64,000 bases of DNA from a virus. The notes under the pieces were generated by a model. It saw nothing but the letters and a program-made list of their open reading frames with translations, did not search any database and was not told the origin of the DNA. Location: IMG/VR virus record IMGVR_UViG_3300001533_003062, positions 1-64,000 of that record. One strand, given 5' to 3'. Each line of letters begins with the position of its first letter. Position 1 is the stretch's first letter. This document shows positions 54,933 through 61,935 of this stretch, one piece after another. The translations under genes and the position numbers were made by a program.

Positions 54933-54949
54933 TTATGAAAAGATTATTA
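54933..54949 (-). promoter_or_regulatory. 17-bp motif shared by the two zinc-ribbon genes
   Basis: TTATGAAAAGATTATTA (plus reading; minus TAATAATCTTTTCATAA), 55 nt before the ATG at 54877. The identical 17-mer lies 59 nt before the other zinc-ribbon gene (60439-60455). Similar spacing upstream of related genes suggests a promoter or operator. Confidence 0.45.
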
Positions 54950-54967
54950 CGAAAGCGAGCGGGAAAG

Positions 54968-54996
54968 CCCACGGTTTTAACCGTGGGAGCAGTCAC
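54968..54996 (+). other. Right-end-like hairpin of IS200/IS605 type
   Basis: CCCACGG (54968-54974), loop TTTTAA, CCGTGGG (54981-54987), then AGCAGTCAC. The preceding bases are GAAAGCGAGCGGGAAAG. A GC-rich palindrome followed by a 'GCAGTCAC'-like tail is how I remember right ends of IS200/IS605-family and TnpB elements. It lies directly beside the 478-aa gene's stop, with no transposase next to it. No T-run follows on the minus strand, so a terminator is unlikely. Confidence 0.4.
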
Positions 54997-55002
54997 GGAG
55001 TA

Positions 55003-56439
55003 TTAACCCATCATAGGATAACCAGGCTTACCGTACTCAACCTCAAAAGGCTCTTTTTTAGGATATAATTTAGATTCCATTCCAACGACCCTATTTTGGT
55101 AAATATCCACGTACTCATTAGACCTAATATGTAAAGTACTAAAACTTAGGTCAAAGTCTATAACCTCAAACAAAACAGGTACGAACTTTTTCCACTCTGA
55201 TATAATAGCCATATTCAAAGAATTTTTATAATAAAGATCTCCCGTATTTTCATCATAAACTTCTTCTGTTTCCCCCCCGGAGTCCAACTCATCTATAGTT
55301 ATACCCTCACTAATAAGAGGGATCCTCTTGTTGTTCCATATATCGTTGATAATATAATCAACCATACCTGGGAGCTGGACAGTGTCTCTTGTAAATATCT
55401 CTATATCTAAACTTACATTAAAATGACCTCCGTAAACTCTAGCTGCTACCTCTCTTTCAGGATAAACTATAAGCACTACCTTATCGCCTAAATTAACTTT
55501 ATTATTAAAACACAACACGGCCCCTTTTATCGTTTCATGGTCGTATCTATTGTCTTCGGGTATCTTTACAGGCCCTATCTCTTCTCCTATCCATCTATAA
55601 TAAGCTATTAAATTAGTATGAGGTTCCAGAGAAAAACCCCCTATAAATGTTATAGCGCCGGTTATGTCTATGGTGTACTCTTCGTCACGTATAAGTCTAA
55701 CGCTATAATCCGTACCTGGTTTGCGCATGAATAGTATAACCTGATCTACCATAATATTCTGATTCTCTAAATTACCCCCTATTTCGGACCCTTTAGCGTT
55801 AGCGATAACTATCTCCTCCTTAACAGAATAAAGAGGGTTTACTACATACTTCAACTCAGGACCATCTTGCACTATCTCTAAATAGTATCTACCGGGTTTT
55901 GCTACATTTCTATAGAAATAAGATATCTCTACTCTTGCACCAGCAGGAGGACTTGTATATAAAGTCACCAAACCGTTTACAGCGTCTACCTCTTGGGCAT
56001 AGGACTTAACACCGTCTATAAATACCTTCACTTGCCTAAAATTACTCAGCAATTCCGTGTTACCTGGGCCCTTAGTTAAAAATTTATTACTAAGCTGTAC
56101 CATCCTGTTAGAACCCGTTATCTGAGAGGACACATCCTCCCTAAAGTGCTTAACTAAATTATGAGGATCCTCCCAAACCCACTCTAAAAATTCCCCTGAC
56201 TTATTACCCGCACGGGCTAAAGCGAAATGACTCCTCAGTATCCCCACAAAGTCGTCTGGGGAGAGCTTCTGCCTGTTAAATGACATATTCTTTAAGACAA
56301 TTCCGTGCTGTACCCTCTCTTTATAAGGAAATTTATGATAAATTTTGACTTTATCCCTATATTCAGAGTTCTTGCCTATAGTATCCTCTAGCTCATCAAA
56401 TAGCCTGGTTTTTATAGACTCAAATAGATTTATTTTCAT
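55003..56439 (-). CDS. Putative neck/tail-completion structural protein
   Basis: 478 aa. Residues 1-75 are mostly helical (MKINLFESIKTRLFDELEDT). Two beta units follow: VNGLVTLYTSPPAGARVEIS then YFYRN near 160, and ITGAITFIGGFSLEPHTNLI then AYYRW near 270. Both match the strand pattern recurring in the sheath and giant proteins. Residues 330-400 contain ARVYGGHFNVSLDIEIFTRD and VDYIINDIWNNKRIPLISEG, reminiscent of tail terminator/connector folds that end 'F.V.F.P.LY'. It lies upstream of the sheath, where neck and tail-terminator genes usually sit. The family is not recognised with certainty. Confidence 0.55.
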   Translation of the reverse strand: MKINLFESIKTRLFDELEDTIGKNSEYRDKVKIYHKFPYKERVQHGIVLKNMSFNRQKLSPDDFVGILRSHFALARAGNKSGEFLEWVWEDPHNLVKHFREDVSSQITGSNRMVQLSNKFLTKGPGNTELLSNFRQVKVFIDGVKSYAQEVDAVNGLVTLYTSPPAGARVEISYFYRNVAKPGRYYLEIVQDGPELKYVVNPLYSVKEEIVIANAKGSEIGGNLENQNIMVDQVILFMRKPGTDYSVRLIRDEEYTIDITGAITFIGGFSLEPHTNLIAYYRWIGEEIGPVKIPEDNRYDHETIKGAVLCFNNKVNLGDKVVLIVYPEREVAARVYGGHFNVSLDIEIFTRDTVQLPGMVDYIINDIWNNKRIPLISEGITIDELDSGGETEEVYDENTGDLYYKNSLNMAIISEWKKFVPVLFEVIDFDLSFSTLHIRSNEYVDIYQNRVVGMESKLYPKKEPFEVEYGKPGYPMMG

Positions 56440-56501
56440 ATAATAACCTTAAATAAAAAGTGGATCTCACATATTCTCTTATTTTATTAATAAATAATTA
56501 A

Positions 56502-56532
56502 AAAGGGCCTTAGGTATTAACTAAGGCCCTTT
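56502..56532 (-). terminator. Rho-independent terminator after actin-like gene
   Basis: A perfect 12-bp stem AAAGGGCCTTAG (56502-56513) / CTAAGGCCCTTT (56521-56532) with a 7-nt loop. On the minus strand it is followed by TTAATTATTT, 30 nt past the stop at 56562. It separates the actin-like unit from the structural genes downstream. Confidence 0.85.
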
Positions 56533-56561
56533 CTATTTAAATAGCCGATAAATAATATTAA

Positions 56562-57572
56562 TTACTCATTCATAGCAGCAATAAGCAGACCCTTAGCTAC
56601 ATCATTAAGAGGATCGTTAGCCACCCTAATCTCAGATATATTAATTGGGAAATCCTTGACCTTTGAAAATTCTTGTTTAAAGAATTCTAAAAAGTTTATA
56701 GCCTTTGAAGTACCTCCGCTAATAACCCAGGGAATACCATCCGGAAGCTCTATACTTGAATTATCCTTCTTGAATTCTTTCTTTATAGTATCGATTACCC
56801 TGTGTATTAAATTCTTATAATACACAGATATAGCCTCTCGCTCTCTGATATACTTAGGATCGCCCTTTGACGGATCTAAAAGGTCTACACCCTTTTCTTT
56901 AACAGACATAATCTTAGTAGCAGTAGTACCTACCGCCGCTGCCGCAGACTGGTCTATCCAGTCGCCACTCGTCTGTATACTAAAAGACATACCCACCATA
57001 GTCTGGTATACCAAAGAGGTGTTCACCATACCCGCTCCGAACGAGCTACTCATTGCCGTGAACATCTCAGAAGAACAATTAGAATATACTATAGCGGCAG
57101 CCTCATTCATAGAGGTAGCTTTAAATCCCATAGTCTCTATTATTTTCTTAAACATAGCCTCATGGTAGACTACATCCTTATCCGAGTCCACAGGTTTAGC
57201 AGGGATAGAATAATAAACAGTCTCATCCTCCACCTTTGGTGCACCTAGGATATTCTTAAGCAATATGACCAACATCCTTTCAGCATCAGACTCTCCCGCA
57301 GATATGACTCCTTTACTTAGGGGGCGCCTTGCCTCCCTCTTAAAAAGATTAGCCATATTAAGAGCGGGTTCTCCTACTATAAAAACTTGCTCATCCTCAC
57401 CCGGTACAAATGAAACGTTAGACATCTTAAGCATATTGAGTGTTGCCTGATCTGCCTCAATATCTAAAAAAGCGTCCCTTACCGATTTAATATCTACATC
57501 GGAGTTAGGTTCATTATTCTCCTTAGAAGCACACACTAAGAAACAGGTCCCTACGTCTAATCCTCTAGCCAT
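56562..57572 (-). CDS. Actin-like ATPase (MreB/ParM/Hsp70 superfamily)
   Basis: 336 aa with AAGGAG before the ATG. Superfamily motifs appear in order: phosphate-1 RGLDVGT (D6-T9); connect-1 SMNEAAAIVYS (N156, E157); a phosphate-2-like loop SSSFGAGMVNTS (S177-T185), in which the usual first Asp is Ser; the GDWIDQ loop (203-208) typical of MreB/Hsp70; and adenosine motif WVISGGTSKA (G286-G287). Length fits MreB/ParM rather than Hsp70. It probably binds nucleotide and may polymerise, moving DNA or virions or organising the infected cell. The missing Asp could weaken hydrolysis. It is 11 nt after a coiled-coil partner gene and has its own terminator. Confidence 0.78.
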   Translation of the reverse strand: MARGLDVGTCFLVCASKENNEPNSDVDIKSVRDAFLDIEADQATLNMLKMSNVSFVPGEDEQVFIVGEPALNMANLFKREARRPLSKGVISAGESDAERMLVILLKNILGAPKVEDETVYYSIPAKPVDSDKDVVYHEAMFKKIIETMGFKATSMNEAAAIVYSNCSSEMFTAMSSSFGAGMVNTSLVYQTMVGMSFSIQTSGDWIDQSAAAAVGTTATKIMSVKEKGVDLLDPSKGDPKYIREREAISVYYKNLIHRVIDTIKKEFKKDNSSIELPDGIPWVISGGTSKAINFLEFFKQEFSKVKDFPINISEIRVANDPLNDVAKGLLIAAMNE

Positions 57573-57583
57573 ATAATATCTCC

Positions 57584-58324
57584 TTATTTATTATTTTTTA
57601 AAGCTTTTAGAGCGTCCAAGGCATTTGACACTTGGCTGCCGCTCTCCACTACTCTCGTTTTTAAATTTATTTTTGCATTTGCATCTTCAACTTTGATATT
57701 AGGTATATACACCTCATCAGAACTTCGCGGAGAAGTATAATCCCCGACATTAGAACGAGGGCCGCTCGATACCGCCCCAGATTGTATAAGATTTATGAGC
57801 ATATCTATCTTACTATCTATGTTATTATCTACCGGTTTTTCCTTTTCAGGAGCGGGCTCAGTGTTAATACTATTTATCCCAGATAATCTCTGTTCTAGTC
57901 TTTCGTTTACTCCCGCCATGAACTGTTCCATCAAGCTATTCTTATCCTCTTCCGGGGACTCACTTATTCTTTTTTCAAGAGATATTATCTTTTCAAGAAG
58001 CATGTCTATCTTACTTTCATCATTTTTAGCGGGAACCTCTCTTATTACTTCTTTCTCTATAATTATAGGATCTTTTTGAGATTCTGAGACTACTTCGTTG
58101 ATAGAGGCTGACGTACTATGCTCTATACTAAAGTCGCTATTAGAGGGGGTGGTGTCTTTACTCTGCTTAAGAACTATCAAACGCCCTGATTTTATCTCAC
58201 GCTTTAAATCGAGCGACCGATCATAGTCCGAGTCAGTGTAGGACTTCTGCTGCTTATAATAGACCACATCCTCAAGATCTTTTATCTCTAATTTTTTAGT
58301 GGAGTTACCTAAGACTACGATCAT
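57584..58324 (-). CDS. Coiled-coil partner of the actin-like ATPase
   Basis: 246 aa from the ATG at 58324 (MIVVLGNSTKKLEIKDLEDV), chosen because AGGA lies about 8 nt upstream. The upstream in-frame ATG at 58405 has no ribosome binding site and would add a hydrophobic/basic 27 residues. Residues 1-60 are a small basic/beta domain (LKREIKSGRLIVLKQ). Residues about 95-165 are a charged coiled coil (DMLLEKIISLEKRISESPEE). Then come a Ser/Pro linker and a Lys-rich C-terminus (ALDALKALKNN). No family is recognised. The two-gene layout with an actin-like ATPase suggests an adaptor, by analogy with ParR-type or cytoskeletal partners; the analogy is not supported by sequence similarity. Confidence 0.6.
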   Translation of the reverse strand: MIVVLGNSTKKLEIKDLEDVVYYKQQKSYTDSDYDRSLDLKREIKSGRLIVLKQSKDTTPSNSDFSIEHSTSASINEVVSESQKDPIIIEKEVIREVPAKNDESKIDMLLEKIISLEKRISESPEEDKNSLMEQFMAGVNERLEQRLSGINSINTEPAPEKEKPVDNNIDSKIDMLINLIQSGAVSSGPRSNVGDYTSPRSSDEVYIPNIKVEDANAKINLKTRVVESGSQVSNALDALKALKNNK

Positions 58325-58433
58325 CTTATATATCCTATATAGAAAATTTTTTATTCTCACTACAAAAAGATAAATGATAGCCTCAAAGGTAGGGATATTT
58401 ATCATTTATTATATACATATTCAAATAGTTGCA

Positions 58434-58457
58434 ATTTCTATAGAAAAATATAGAAAT
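58434..58457. other. AT-rich inverted repeat beyond tnpB right end
   Basis: ATTTCTATA (58434-58442) and TATAGAAAT (58449-58457) pair as 9 bp around a 6-nt loop, next to the GC-rich structure at 58467-58512 and upstream of the coiled-coil gene. It could be a terminator-like stem, an operator, or the target-flanking part of the element end. Confidence 0.4.
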
Positions 58458-58466
58458 CGGTTTTTT

Positions 58467-58512
58467 AGACGCTTCACCGTCAATCGCGCCCCCCCCGGAG
58501 GGGCGAGCGTCT
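58467..58512 (-). ncRNA. Candidate omega-RNA 3' scaffold / tnpB right end
   Basis: Directly downstream of tnpB on its own strand. The outer stem AGACGCT/AGCGTCT (58467-58473 with 58506-58512) encloses an inner hairpin CGCCCC/GGGGCG (58487-58492 with 58500-58505) and an unpaired GATTGACGGTGA segment. TnpB guide RNAs are read from the 3' end of tnpB through the right end, so this folded GC-rich block is the expected place for the scaffold. The guide would be the bases after 58467 on the minus strand. Folding is read by eye. Confidence 0.45.
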
Positions 58513-58531
58513 TACATCGACTCTGCGTCCG

Positions 58532-59632
58532 TTAAGCACAGGCAACTCCCTGTGCTTGCGCCTCGCGCAATATGTTCCGAGATGCGTTCACATCTCTATC
58601 ATGTACTACTCCACACGCCTCACACACCCAGGACCTATCCCGAAGGGATAGGTCCTGGTGCAGTGTCCCACAGTCAAAACACATCTTTGAGGATGGAAAG
58701 AACCTGTTGACTTTAACTATTTTTTTATCCGACCTTTGAGCTTTATAGTCAAGGAAAGATACAAATTTAGTCCAACCAGCATCTGAAATAGATTTAGATA
58801 GTCTTCTATTTTTAACCATCCCTTTTACATTCAAGTCTTCCAGACCAATAAAATCGTAATCCCTCACCAGGTCCGAAGAGACCTGGTGCAGGAACCACAA
58901 TCTTTGGTTAGCTATCTTTGAATGTATCTTAGCTACTTTGAGTTTACATTTTTGATATCTATTCGATCCTTTCTTTTTCTTAGAAAGGTGCTTTTGAGCC
59001 TTGCGCAATGGCGCGTGGTTTTTGCGGAACCATTGCGGATTAGATATCTTTGTACCATCAGAAGTAACTACAAAATCCTTAAGTCCCAGATCGACCCCCA
59101 CGACCCGTAGGGTCTGAGGGGCTTTGTCATGGACTATCTCATCGACTAAAACAGAAACAAAATACTTACCCGTCCGGTCTCTCGAGACCGTCACGGAAAG
59201 GTACTTACAGTCTTTGTTAGGTCTTCTTTCCATGACTGTTTTGATCCAACCTATTTTTTCAAGTCTGATCTCATGATTACCTAAATCAAACTTCTGATTA
59301 GGCAGTCGATACGACTGCCTGTCAAACTTATTCTTAAAACTACATCTACCTATCTTCTTTAACCTACTCTTATTGAAGAACTGGCTCTTGTAAGTTCTGA
59401 AGTCGATTTCTTTCTGCTGCAAAGCAGCAGCTGAGACCTCGGACATCCATTCAAGATTATTTCTTATTTCTGTAGAAGTCCTAAATGTTGGTTTAGGGTT
59501 ATTGACTTTATCATAGGTGTTGAAGGTAGCTACATTAGTATTCCAAATGACCCGGACGCACCCAAAAGTCTTGCGAAGCAAGACCTCCTGTTCAGCGTCC
59601 GGGTATATCCTATACTTGTAAGCTTTATGCAC
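58532..59632 (-). CDS. tnpB: RNA-guided endonuclease TnpB (IS200/IS605, IS1341-type)
   Basis: 366 aa with a GTG start; AAAGGA lies 7 nt before it. The N-terminal helix-turn-helix (HKAYKYRIYPDAEQEVLLRK) is typical. RuvC residues are all present: D181 in VVGVDLGLKDF, E265 in FIGLEDLNVKGM, D347 in HDRDVNASRNI. The zinc ribbon has C318/C321 and C337/C340 (MCFDCGTLH, WVCEACG). Length is normal and the frame intact, so it is probably active. TnpB uses a right-end-derived omega RNA to cut DNA next to a short target-adjacent motif, helping element retention. In a phage it could also act against competitors or regulate; not shown. It sits between the coiled-coil gene and a zinc-ribbon gene. Confidence 0.95.
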   Translation of the reverse strand: MHKAYKYRIYPDAEQEVLLRKTFGCVRVIWNTNVATFNTYDKVNNPKPTFRTSTEIRNNLEWMSEVSAAALQQKEIDFRTYKSQFFNKSRLKKIGRCSFKNKFDRQSYRLPNQKFDLGNHEIRLEKIGWIKTVMERRPNKDCKYLSVTVSRDRTGKYFVSVLVDEIVHDKAPQTLRVVGVDLGLKDFVVTSDGTKISNPQWFRKNHAPLRKAQKHLSKKKKGSNRYQKCKLKVAKIHSKIANQRLWFLHQVSSDLVRDYDFIGLEDLNVKGMVKNRRLSKSISDAGWTKFVSFLDYKAQRSDKKIVKVNRFFPSSKMCFDCGTLHQDLSLRDRSWVCEACGVVHDRDVNASRNILREAQAQGVACA

Positions 59633-59715
59633 CTTTTGATCCTTTTATTACTCTACTCTTAAATATACATAGAAGACAATTCTATTTTAAACCATATTCT
59701 TCTATATTTATTTTA

Positions 59716-59724
59716 TATTAATAG
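59716..59724 (-). promoter_or_regulatory. TATTAATAG motif upstream of tnpB
   Basis: Minus-strand reading GCTATTAATATAAAATAAATATAG, 83 nt before the tnpB GTG, in a 141-nt AT-rich gap. Same core as four other intergenic copies. A promoter is inferred. Confidence 0.3.
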
Positions 59725-59736
59725 CATATCTCAAAG

Positions 59737-59762
59737 GGGGAGAAGTACGATGACCTCTCCCC
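59737..59762 (-). terminator. Possible terminator after acidic zinc-ribbon gene
   Basis: GGGGAGA (59737-59743) and TCTCCCC (59756-59762) form a 7-bp GC-rich stem 11 nt past the stop at 59774. The minus strand continues CTTTGAGAT, a poor T-run, so the call is weak. Confidence 0.4.
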
Positions 59763-59773
59763 TCCACTTAATC

Positions 59774-60379
59774 TTAGAAATTAGAATACCTATCAACAGC
59801 CATATCGAAAGCTGTTTTAGATTTCTTTTTATCCTCGTCGCCGAATTGAGCCCCAGGTTCTTCCTTAAACTCGACCCTGCCGTCTGAATCCTCTTTATCT
59901 TTAGTAGTTCTCTTCTTAGGCTTAGGCTCTTCGTCTTCTTCATCTTCCTCGTCTTCTTCATCTTCCTCGTCTAAGTCATTCTCGTCTGTCTCTTTTTCAG
60001 TCTTCTTTTTAGGTTTATCTTCTTCCTCTTCATCGACTTCTTCCTCAAAAACATCCTCTTCAGTATCATCGTCAGTATCTATAGGGTCTCCAGAATCATC
60101 CGCCGCCTCTATAAAAAATCTCTCACTTTCCTCAGTAGCAGCGTACTTCATATCTCCCCCACAAGCCTTACAAGAAACCGTGTCATCTACAGAAACACTG
60201 GCCACATACTCTATCCCGTTGTCCGAAGCAAATTTAGACCGGATACTATTAATAGATGCCAGATTAGAAGTGTGATTACAACTTTCACAAACAAAGTAGG
60301 TTTTCTCCGACGCCTGCTTCTCTATCATATCTGCTATCTCGAAGAGCTTCTCTGCCGCCTGTTTTACATTAAAAGACAT
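59774..60379 (-). CDS. Acidic zinc-ribbon protein
   Basis: 201 aa with AAAGGAG before the ATG. Residues 1-25 are an amphipathic helix (AAEKLFEIADMIEKQASEK). A zinc ribbon with a long loop follows (FVCESCNH, C31/C34; VSCKACGGDM, C70/C73). Residues 90-165 are almost only Asp/Glu with Lys runs (EEDVFEEEVDEEEED; DEEDEEDEEDEE). The C-terminus is charged (KTAFDMAVDRYSNF). No family is recognised. An acidic, zinc-binding protein could mimic DNA, bind basic proteins or regulate transcription. It shares a 17-bp upstream motif with the FmdB-like gene at 54365, so the two may be co-regulated. Confidence 0.65.
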   Translation of the reverse strand: MSFNVKQAAEKLFEIADMIEKQASEKTYFVCESCNHTSNLASINSIRSKFASDNGIEYVASVSVDDTVSCKACGGDMKYAATEESERFFIEAADDSGDPIDTDDDTEEDVFEEEVDEEEEDKPKKKTEKETDENDLDEEDEEDEEDEEDEEPKPKKRTTKDKEDSDGRVEFKEEPGAQFGDEDKKKSKTAFDMAVDRYSNF

Positions 60380-60438
60380 ATTTATTCTCCTTTAAAATTG
60401 ATATACGACTAATAAATTTATAAGTATAACACAGATAC

Positions 60439-60455
60439 TTATGAAAAGATTATTA
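60439..60455 (-). promoter_or_regulatory. 17-bp motif shared by the two zinc-ribbon genes
   Basis: TTATGAAAAGATTATTA, identical to 54933-54949, 59 nt before the ATG at 60379. On the minus strand AATCTT is followed after 17 nt by TATACT, a plausible -35/-10 pair. It overlaps the small inverted repeat ATAAGTAT/ATACTTAT (60420-60427, 60435-60442). Confidence 0.45.
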
Positions 60456-60493
60456 ATTTTTTACACATAATCCATATATGTTAGGTTCATGCA

Positions 60494-61933
60494 TTAGCTG
60501 CTTAGCACTCCTACGGTAATTAGGGTTAAGTTAAATATTGCGGCAACGAGTGGGGGTAAAGCGTACATAATATTTTCGAAGGTTACTGTTCTTCCGGTTC
60601 TTTCATACTGGTCAGGTATCTCCGGTTTATTAGGTATCGCAGGACTTGCATCTGAAGAAGGAGCCTCCCTAAAGGCGTTAAAAGAAGCAGGAACATTAAC
60701 TACGCCTCCGTTAATAGGTACTACATACCTTATATCCTGCTGATCTAAAGGAGATAAATTGAAATGCTGTTGGTATATAGCACCCCTCGATCCTTGCGGG
60801 TTCACACGCGCAATAGAATACCTATCATTATTGCCTCTAACTATAAAATCTCTATCATTTATAAGCGGATGAGGGCCTGTCCACGTAGCCCAATCATAAG
60901 ATATGTGTAGACCTATATCTGTTAAATTTACCATTTTCTCTGTTTCTGGAGGTGCCACTAAGATATCATACGGGCCCTCGTAACCCCCCGTATACCCTGT
61001 ACCAAAACATAGAGGACAGTCAGTCTTAGACTGCCTGTATTGCTCATCCCAGCAAGAACACCTTTCACCCGCCCATTTACGTATAAATAACTTTACACGC
61101 TCTCCCGCCTGCTCTAAGAGCCACTTATTCCTTCTGATAGCCTCGGCCCAAATCCAATCTACTTTTTCCATATCGTAGAGACTGATGGGGTCTATTTGAT
61201 TTAAGGGGGTCTCCATGGTAGCCCCTGACTCTGGGTCTAAAGCTACCGTGGCCACCTTGTAGTAAATTTTTCTATTTATATCCGTCTGAATAGCATTATT
61301 TATGTAGGTATAGGAAATCCTCACCTCTCCACCCATATTAGGGTCGGGTAATATTGGTTTATCTATTTGGTGCGTAGTATGGTTAAAGATCTTATTTTTA
61401 ATAAGATATACTTCTCCCGCATCTCCCAAAACCTTAAAAGCAGGCACAGTCTGAAAATCATCAGAACTCGTAGCTTTTATATCCACCCTTACATGCTGCG
61501 GCGAGTTAGCTATCTGACCGTTGGTGCCTGGTATTGTTATAGGTTTATAATACGTCTTTATTATCCAATCCCCGGTGGCATTAGTCCCCGCAATAAGCCT
61601 TCCCCCAAGCATTGGATCTTCCTCTAAAACTAAAACTTCTCTAGTCTCGTCTCTATAATAAAGAGAGCCTATAGGAGTATCATTTAATTTTTCGTAGTTA
61701 CCTTCAGGAGTATCATAAGACCTATAAATATTAACGCCCAACATATCTAGATTATTATGCTCGGCATATATGCCCGGATTATCCCATCTTATATCTATCA
61801 CGCCTATTAAATAAGGACTTGTCACATGCACATTCTTAGGTCCTAGGGGAAGAGACGGCGGAGTGTAGTCACCCTCCTTATAAGGTAGTTTGAAACCAGG
61901 CCTGCTATATGCTCCGAAATCGTGACTTAACAT
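60494..61933 (-). CDS. Virion protein with FN3-like domain and DnaJ-like zinc knuckle
   Basis: 479 aa. The N-terminal residues about 30-150 look like a fibronectin type III-type domain (GPKNVHVTSPYLIGVIDIRW, LGVNIYRSYDTPEGNYEKLN). The middle has a VRISYTYINNAIQTDINRKI strand unit. Residues about 288-320 carry C-S-C ... C-P-L-C-F-G-T-G-Y-T-G-G, a DnaJ-like CxxCxGxG knuckle that binds zinc. The C-terminal tail ends in a hydrophobic run (PPLVAAIFNLTLITVGVL). I associate this arrangement with conserved structural proteins of large myoviruses but cannot name the part. It starts 2 nt after the beta-helix gene. Confidence 0.65.
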   Translation of the reverse strand: MLSHDFGAYSRPGFKLPYKEGDYTPPSLPLGPKNVHVTSPYLIGVIDIRWDNPGIYAEHNNLDMLGVNIYRSYDTPEGNYEKLNDTPIGSLYYRDETREVLVLEEDPMLGGRLIAGTNATGDWIIKTYYKPITIPGTNGQIANSPQHVRVDIKATSSDDFQTVPAFKVLGDAGEVYLIKNKIFNHTTHQIDKPILPDPNMGGEVRISYTYINNAIQTDINRKIYYKVATVALDPESGATMETPLNQIDPISLYDMEKVDWIWAEAIRRNKWLLEQAGERVKLFIRKWAGERCSCWDEQYRQSKTDCPLCFGTGYTGGYEGPYDILVAPPETEKMVNLTDIGLHISYDWATWTGPHPLINDRDFIVRGNNDRYSIARVNPQGSRGAIYQQHFNLSPLDQQDIRYVVPINGGVVNVPASFNAFREAPSSDASPAIPNKPEIPDQYERTGRTVTFENIMYALPPLVAAIFNLTLITVGVLSS

Positions 61934-61935
61934 TA

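Larger units (their letters stand above)
58467..59632 (-). mobile_element. IS200/IS605-family-like tnpB element without tnpA
   Basis: It contains tnpB plus the folded right-end candidate. There is no Y1 transposase tnpA beside it and the left end is not recognisable, so the limits are approximate. GC-rich ends interrupt AT-rich phage DNA. It could be moved in trans or be a domesticated TnpB. Confidence 0.5.

Noticed and set aside
54968-54996. Hairpin considered as a terminator of the 478-aa gene
   Set aside because: On the minus strand it is followed by GCTTTCCCGC, not a T-run.
58325-58405. 27-residue hydrophobic N-terminal extension of the coiled-coil gene
   Set aside because: No ribosome binding site before the upstream ATG, while AGGA precedes the internal one. 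The apparent membrane segment is likely untranslated leader.
59731-59961. 76-codon basic minus-strand frame overlapping the acidic zinc-ribbon gene
   Set aside because: It is the shifted frame of the GAA/GAT-rich acidic stretch; no independent start signal.
59930-59990. Tandem TCTTCATCTTCCTCG-like repeats as a regulatory repeat
   Set aside because: They encode the Asp/Glu-rich tract of the 201-aa protein; low-complexity coding sequence explains them.
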